Shown here piece by piece: positions 41,201-50,200 of a DNA stretch of 64,000 bases. This stretch comes from Dromiciops gliroides (lineage: Eukaryota; Chordata; Mammalia; Microbiotheria; Microbiotheriidae): assembly GCF_019393635.1 (NCBI RefSeq), contig NC_057862.1:416499669-416563668 (forward strand), given 5' to 3'. The stretch's first letter is position 1; each line of letters opens with the position of its first letter. The notes beneath the pieces were generated by a model. The model saw only the letters and a list, made by a program, of their open reading frames with translations. It searched no databases and was not told the DNA's origin. The translations under genes were made by a program, and so were the position numbers.

Positions 41201-44200
41201 ACGTTATGCCTTATATTGAATTGCTTGAGTTCTTAAGGGGGGATGGGGAGGGAGGGAGGAAGAGAATATGGAACACAAAGTTTTAAAAATCGATGTTAAA
41301 ATTTGTTTTTACATGTAATGTGGGAAAAATTCTAAATATTTTTAAAAGATAAAGTATATGTTATGTTTTCAGATAATACCTTTCTATATTGTGAATGCAA
41401 CAAACTATTTTGGGCGCATAGTTGATAAACATAAGGATCTTTATGCAAATCTTAATATGGAAATGAAAGAGTATTTTAAAGAATCAAGCAATAAAATGTC
41501 TGTTGAGAAAGTTGAGAAATTTGCATTGTATGGACTATATGAAAAAGCAGTTTTTCACAGGTAAGATACTGATTTGTTGTGTCCAAAGGAATATAAAAGC
41601 ATGTGGTCAATTTAAACTGAGGTTTAAACCATACTGGCTAACTACATCACCACAATCATAATGCTGTTGAATTCAATGTAGAAAGGAATGAATTAAAAAT
41701 TAAGTGCATTCATATGTCCTAGGCACGGGGATGACAAATAAAATGTGAGACTGTCCCTCCAATGCTGGATGACTGCATGTTGAATGAATAAAAAAGCATT
41801 TATTAGGTGTGTTACTGTGTACTGGGTTCTGAGAACACAGATGCAGAAATGAGAAAGACATTGCCTGTCCTTAACTAAGGTGCTTATGTCTTAATAGGAA
41901 GAGACAGCACAGAGGGAATGGTGTCTCAGAAGAGGAATATTAGTCAGAGGAGTTGCAGGAATGGTTGGTGGAGCCATATTTAGTCAGTTCCTGTTGTAAG
42001 AGTAAGGCTTATCAGTTGCAGTGTTGGCAAGTGTTGAAAAAGCAAGAAACTTTGCGAGGATTCCTCTAATAGCAGATTAAGCTGTACTCCTTTACAACTC
42101 TGAGACAAATGCTACTGCTTTATTTTGTGTTCAAAAAATTCAAGACTATGAAGCATATGTGAAGCATAAGATCACCTTTAAGAGAAGGTCATTAGACATT
42201 GGGGCCAATGGCATTATTTTCTAAAATGACTGCGTGTTATTGACAGGTCTTAGTGGTAGGTATATCCAACTCAACTTGGATTCTAGTATGTATTTGGAAA
42301 TAACAATTCAGGAACAATGAAAAGCTTAATACTTAGTACCTTCATATTAATAGTATCTTGGTATTAGGACTTTTCAGATTTTATTGTGAGCTTACCTTGA
42401 ATACTAATGTATAAAGTGTAAATTAGAAGGCACTTAGTGAGTTTTTTCTTTTAACATATTTGAAAATATTGATTAAATTTGAAAAATTAAAGAATCTTTT
42501 TCTTCTCAACATTTAAGTTGGATTAAATTATTTAATTTCAGAGAAAAAACATACTTAGCTATTCTTTATTTTCCAGGGTTCAAGTTTTGGAAATGAGCCA
42601 AAAAGAGGAAAATTGTGTTTTTTTTAATGTCCACATAAAATTTATAGATGAAGGCAGGACTAGTGATATTAAAAATCATCAGCTGCTTCATCTACCCCAG
42701 AGATTCCAAAATCTACCTCCTCAAGCTGTAGAGTTTGTTGTTTGTAGAGTGAAACCTATTGACAATGAAATTGAATGGAATCCCAAGGTAAGTTCCCATA
42801 CTTTAATTTTGTTTTTACATTTTTAAAGTTCTCTAAATAGAGATACTTAGTAATTTGGTATAGTAGTCATGATTTTAAAATGTAAAAGTAATGTTTAGAA
42901 TCTGTTCTTGAAACAATTTTTGTAGCTCAATGTGTAGGAAATTCCATTTTTATAAAGTGATTTAATTCAAAGTGATTCTTCATAAAGTGCTTTATCAGTT
43001 ACTTCATTTCTATGAAATTAAAAGGACAACACACTCATGTTTTTATTTTTAGAAAATAATAAACATTTTTATTTAAAGTTTTTAGTTCTAAGTTTTATCC
43101 CTCCATCCCTCCTCCACCCCCCCTCCAGGCAGTAAGCAATCAAATATAGGTTATACATGTGCAGTTATACTCATGCTTTTATATACATAAAAAAGCTAGT
43201 TAGCTGTCATTCAGATTTTTTGACAACTTCTGCCATGCAGAAAACATTTCTGAATTAAGTTTTTTAAAAAGGTCTCAGCAGAGAGCAGAAGAGATGTCAT
43301 TCCCACAACTCATTAATATAATAACAAAGTACAGTAACTGAATTGTACTTTGTAACTAACATGATAAGTTTGAGTTATTAGAACACTAAATTTTGTCATG
43401 TGTCATTTAAAAAGGAAAAGTATCTAGTTTTAATTTATCTAAATTTAATTTTCATAAGTAATCTTAGAAAGATTTCCATGGGTAAAATAAAAATAGTTTG
43501 ATACTTAAAAGGTGATAAATCTCCCTTCCCCTCTCCCACCCCAAGTTAAAAACTTTTGTTGTGCCTGGTATGTGTTATCTGTTCTTTGACTTTGTGAAAC
43601 CTATAAAAATGAAAAAGTATTCCAACTTTGCTTTTTTCTAAATCAGTGCTAAAAATATTCACCAGCACAAGCTAAGGACAGATCTCAGGGCCAGTATCGA
43701 TCAGAGGCTTTCTCCAGTGTTGACACTAACTTATTAATGACCACTCTTTACATCTGGTCATTCAACTAGTCCTCAGATCTGTCTGTGAGTGTATAGCATT
43801 TCTCATCATGCGTTCTTTGGAATTGTTGTAGAATATTATGTTGATGAGAGTAGCTAACCCTTTCATAGCTGATCATCACAACAGTAGGGCTTTTATTGTG
43901 TGCAGTGGTCTGGTTCTGCTCACTTCGCATCAGTTTATATAAGTTTTCCCAGGTTTTTGTGAAACCATCCCTTTATCATCTTTGTTTCTGCTGGGAAACT
44001 ACCAGCTTGTTTGCCTGTGTGGATGGCCTCTGGTTTTGTTAGCAACCCCCTTTTTTACTGCTCAGGGCTTCTGACTGACTTTGTGTGTAGTTCTGGGGTA
44101 GAAGAAGTCACTTACTGCATTGTATTTTGTAATTAACATGTTAAGTTTGACTCATTAGAATACTCAGTTTTGTCTTGTGTGCCATTTAATAAGAGGCAGG

Positions 44201-47200
44201 AAAGTATCTAGTTTTGATTTATGGAATTTCTTGATAATACTTTGATCTGGGGGCAGCTAGGTGGAGCAGTGGATAAAGCACTGGTCTTGGATTCAGTAAG
44301 ACTTGAGTTCAAATACAGCCTCAGACACTTGACATTTACCAGCTGTGTGGCCCTGGGCAAGCTACTTAAACCTCATTGCTCCACAAAAAAAATAATACTT
44401 TGGTCTGGGACAAATTTCAGGTTTCTGATTGTTTAGGAGATGAGAGCTGTATGGTCTGTTGTAAAGACCCCAGTAGCTTTTTTATTTCACTAAACAAAGA
44501 TGCTCCAGGGAAGCTTGAATGCCCTGTGTCATGCTGTCTGAGTTAGATGGGAGATAAGCCAAAAGACCCTTTTTCACTGGCAGAGAGTTTGAGTCTCATC
44601 TAGCTGCTATTTTCCCAGGAGTCTTCTCTCTCTCTTCTGCTACTATGAATAAGTCTCCAGGTCCAAGCTTCTTTTCTCCTCACCTCAATATCTGGTCTTA
44701 CTTAGCACAGGTAAGAACAGTATAAAGACCCACCAGACTTTACTATTTGGGGATGCACAATTCCACCTGCTGGTGGGGTTCCCACTTCCACCCAGGGCCC
44801 CAGTGGACTGCTCCTGTTTCCACCATCTTCTCTGATTGCCCTTCTTTATTTAAGTATGTCTCCTCAATTTAAAAAATGGGCTGACTTTACTGTCTTGTTG
44901 CATATTCCATGTTTCCTTGTACTGAACTATAGGTATCCTGAACCTTAAAAACCAACCAACATAGGGGGCAGCTAGGTGGCGCAGTGGATAGAGCACCGGC
45001 CCTGGATTCAGGAGTACCTGAGTTCAAATCTGGCTTTAGACACTTGACACTTACTAGCTGTGTGACCCTGGGCAAGTCACTTAACCCCTATTGCCCCTTG
45101 AAAAACAAACAAACCCCAAAAAACTGCATTGAAACATCTGCTTTTGCTCTGGCAGCCATCTTGGCTGAACATCAAATCTTGGGCACAGAAATACAAATGC
45201 TAACAACAGTGTAATTTGGGTCTCTTATTAGCATCCTGCTGGAAGAGAAGAGAAAATGTGATCCATAGAAGCAGTGAATACTGTATTTGAAATTATATGA
45301 CCCATGGGTGCTAGTTGTCCCTTCTACAGCTAAATCAGCAGTGTAATTGTGTAGAAAGTCATCTCATCTGCCAGTTTTCTCTTGTAAATGGCAGTGATCC
45401 CATTTGCCTGATAGTTTTATGTCATTGTAGCTCTCGAACTCTAAAAGATCTCTGAAGCCATTTTAGAAATGAGGAAACTGATGTCCAGTGGAGGCTAAAT
45501 GACTTGCCCAAGGTCACTTAAGTTGGTGTCAGAGGTAGGATTTGAACCCAGGTTTTTTTTCCTCCATATCCAGTGCTTTTTTCACTGTATCACACTATCT
45601 TAAAAAGTGGTGAAAGGGGAAAAAGGATGATAATACAAGATGATAGTGAGAGATGTAAAAACACTTTAAGTAAAAATACTTAGGTCATATATTGAAAGAT
45701 ATTGGAAATTTTTTTCATCAGAAACTTTCTAATAATTTCAAACGAGTACTGTGATGATGAGAATGCATATAGTTATAATATCACTTAATTTGAAATGGAT
45801 TTGAGGATGGTTATCAGTTGATTTACATCTCCTAAATGAAACTGACTTTAATCCTAAGCAGAACATGTAGACTATTGCTTTAATACTATATAGATTTTTG
45901 TAGTAGTTGTTCCTTATAAATCAGTCTTTCAAGATAACATGTAACAAAATAATTTAAAATTTTTTCAGGTTACTAGATATATTCATCATAAAATTATAGG
46001 AAAACTTCATGAGGCAAAAGTAGTACTGTCTTTGGGGAATACAGTTTGGATTGATCCAATGGTAAGTGTGCCATTTTCTTATAAGAAGTATAATTAGTAT
46101 TTGCAAAGGAACCAAAAATCATCCCAAATATTCTCCTAAAAGAGGAAAACCTTTATGAACCGTAATGTAGCTCACTTCAGTTTTTGTGGACTCTTCTTTG
46201 GTGCATGTGTGTTTTTGGCAAAAACCTAATGACAAAGCAAATGATCAAAGATCTTGTTTTAAAAGTATCTTACAACAAAGCATACTCTTGGAGATGATCT
46301 TTGGCACACATATTCCATTTTCAGCCAATGTTTTTTCTACCTTGTTTTCAGGTATACAGACTTTATAGTGATCAGTTATCTTTAGTGTGACAATAGTAAT
46401 TAATTTATATAGCACTTTACAGTTTGTAAAATGCTTTACAAAGATTTCATTTGATTCTTTGGGTCTAAAAGATGTCTAGTTTTTGTATGCTGACAAAATT
46501 ATTCATTATAAAAATGAAATCAATTAAAGAAAAAATATCATAGCAAATGCTGTCCCCAAGTTTCTCTTTATGGATTTCAAGTGTGTAACAGCATACCCAT
46601 TAGAAGTTTAAAGGGGAGAATGCTCTCCCTTCATATACCTCACTATTCTTTGTGTCAAACTTTGGAAAATTGTACTGCATTGGAAACCATGAAATATGTG
46701 AATCTTGGGATTTTTGTCCTTAAAATAATGTAGAAATAGGAAATTAATTGTTCTCAAGACTGTTTTATATTTGAGATGTAGAAAAGACAAATTTCTGTAG
46801 ATTCGGGGATTCTAATGTCATTTCTTCTGTTTCCTGGCATAAGTTTCTAGCCCATACCCATCTCTATCTGTTATTGTTGTTGCCAGAGAGCCCAGAGTTA
46901 GGACACACACTTGCCTGGTTATAAAGTAGGTTACCTAGTGTGTGAACAAACTACCAAACTATTGGAAGCTAATTATAGCTTTGTCCCTGATGCAATCAGA
47001 AAAATTGAAAGGGAATCAAAAAAGAAGAGTTTTTGAGAGGAGTGGGAAACAGATAACAAATTTGTGCATCTGAAATCTCTCATACTTTGTGAATGAGGAG
47101 GCTAAACATAATGGAGAATGTATTCTATCATGTAAGTCATTTCATTTAAAATCAGGAAATATGCTAAAGTAATTGAAAATGTTTTCTAAAATTGTGATTC

Positions 47201-50200
47201 TGAAGTGTACTTCTGTTTTGTCTCTCTAACTCAAGGTCTATCTCACCAAGCTTTCAGATCTGAAAACCTCTGTCATTGAATATAATGTTCGAGCTGAAAT
47301 TTTATCAATGGGAATGGGTACTGATAATCCAGAACATGTAGATCAACTTAAAAAACTATGCCAAGAAAGTAAAATGGTATCCCTTCAAGAGAGCACATTC
47401 CAAACCATGTGAGTTAACATCTCATCTTTATGTATTTATTTCTTGAAACTCTGTTTTATATTTTGATAACTAAAATATTGGAGTGCTTCTGCAGTTATCC
47501 TACCAAGGCATTGTGTGGTTTAGTGGAAACACAGGGGTCCTGGGTTTGAATCCTGGCTCTGCCATCCTCCTAGGGAACCTTGATCAAGGCTGTATACTCG
47601 CCCACTGCTGACAAAATCAAGTCACTTCATCTCTGTGGGCTTCAGTTTCTTCATATGAAAAGGGGGTAGGGTTGTACTAGATGACATCTGAGGCCCCCTT
47701 CAGCTCTAAATCCACAGTCCTGTGATTGATAACTCTCATAAGGTAAGTACTTTTTAGCTGAAGGATAAAACAATATTGACATTAATCTGAACTCATGTAG
47801 AAGAAGAGTCCCTACTGTGAAGTTTTGTAAGAGGTTAGAATAGGTTTCCATCATAAAATATAGTATTCATTGAGTTTAAAAAAAATTTTTTTTTGCATGG
47901 CAGTGATGTGATAGAAGCTATGTAATATATGTGTGCCCAGATTCAAAAGATTTGTATAAATTTCTAGGCCTCCTCACATTTGCAGAAATAAATTTATATC
48001 ATTATTTCCCTTTTTATTGTGAATAGTAGGGTGTTGGAGAAGGTTCAGTTTGATAATAATTTTATGTTAGTTAAGCTTCATAAATTAAAATCAAGTATTA
48101 TCATATCCAGTTTAACTAAGGAAAGAATTGTTAAAAAGGAATTATATTAATAATGGCTAATAAAATTATGGGACACCTTGCTCAATTTGAACTTTTATAG
48201 CATGTATACTCCTAAGGAAACTCTGAGCTTCTCTTCCAACTGTGTTGTCATATGCCTCATCCATCTGATTTTTTATCTGAATTCCTCTTTAAAAATCTGT
48301 GTCTTGGGGCAGCTAGGTGGCGCAGTGGATAGAGCACCGGCTCTAGAGTCAGGAGTACCTGAGTTCAAATCCGGCCTCACATACTTAATACTTACTAGCT
48401 GTGTGACTCTGGGCAAGTCACTTAACCCCAATTGCCTCACTTAAAAAAAAAAAAATCTGTGTCTTAACCTTTAGTAAACATTTACATGGCAGTAATGGCA
48501 GTGTGTTCTATTTAGAATACCTCCTTTAACACCCAGTAGAGGGAGAGAGGATTCAGGTGGCCTGCAAAGCTCAATATCTGATGATGACAGAATTTCAGAA
48601 AGCAGTATTTCCTTACAAGTGAATACAGAAAAACAAAAGTCTGGTAAGTACTTATAATTGAATCAATATTTCACTTTCCCATCTCAGACGTACTACCTTT
48701 TGAAAAACATGGCTAGTATTTGTGTTATACCTTTTAAAGACATTACACAAGGTGTTGTGAACTTTAATATTTAGTCAGTTTTACTTTTATCACGATTAGA
48801 CCAAAGGGTCTTAGAATGACACATAGGGGCTTTATTGCATTTTAATACCATCTGTATAGCATTTTACAAAGAGTATTTTATTTGACCCTTCCCCCTCCCC
48901 AAATATACCAATCATGCAGGTACTTAGAGTTAATCTCACTATTTGACAAAAGGGGCTAAAGGGATGGTAAGAGACTTGTTCATGATCACATGTCCAGTAT
49001 TCATAGTGGGATTTGAGCCACCCAGGACTCAGCCGATCTCTTTTCCCTGTATCGTGCTGCTAGTTCAAAACTGTTATGGTTGGGTTTTTTTTCATTAATA
49101 GATTTTTCACTATTAATAAGCATATTGATACTTAGCCCAGGAAGCCTGAGTCATCAGGAAATGTTTATTTCTTCATTTCATTGTCTGTTGCCTGGCTGAG
49201 AATTGTCTGTTGCATTGCACTTAGGTAAAGAAATTCACACTGTACAGTGAAAAGTATGGTCAGTGATAAGCTTATCCTGGAACTTTTCTTTTTTCATAGA
49301 AGTTATATCAGACAATAATGGAGATGATTATGTTAAAGAAACAATACAGCAGCAGCATAAAAGGTATGCCTCCAATAATTTGAAAGAGATTTTCTTTAAC
49401 AAATAAGCATTTACTTAAGTAGTTTAAACATAACTATACTGAAGCAAGGCAGCTCTTCTGTTACTCTCTGATTCTTTTATCTCTCTCATCAAGCCTCAAA
49501 CACCACTCCTTCCTCCATGCTCTCATCTTAGGGTCTCACTTAATACTTAACTGAGACGGGGCAGCTGGGTGGCACAATGGATAAAGCACCGGCCCTGGAT
49601 TCAGGAGGACCTGAGTTCAAATTCAGTCTCAGACACTTGACACTAGCTGTGTGACCCTGGGCAAGTCACTTAACCCTCATTGCCGTGCAAAAACAAAACA
49701 AAACCAAAAAAACCTCAACTGAGAAAAGGGAAACCATTCATTGTGAGCTCCCTTTTCTCTCTACCTTAAAACTCCTTGGCATGATCTCCTATTCTCTCCT
49801 GTACTCTGACCCTGGCCTGACCCTTCTCACTACAGCCAGCCAGCATCTCTACCTATTCCCCTTGGTTCAATCCCCTCCAGATTGTCTGGAAGATCACCCC
49901 CACAATCATCCCTTCAATTTTTCCGTATGTCTTGCTTTCTTTCTTACTTCAGTAAACAAGCTGAAATTACCTTTTCCTTAAAAAAAAAATCCTCAGTAGA
50001 TGCTTCTATGGATCTCAAGCTATCATTCCTATATATCTTCTCCCTTTCACAGCCAAATTCCTAGTAAAAGCTGTCCGTACTTGGGTGTCTTTTACTTGTG
50101 TCTCCACCCTCTGCACTATGGCTTCCAACCTCATCACTTGCCTGAACCGGCTATCTCCAAAGTCATCAGTGATCTCTTAATGACAGAGGTTGTCTTAGAA

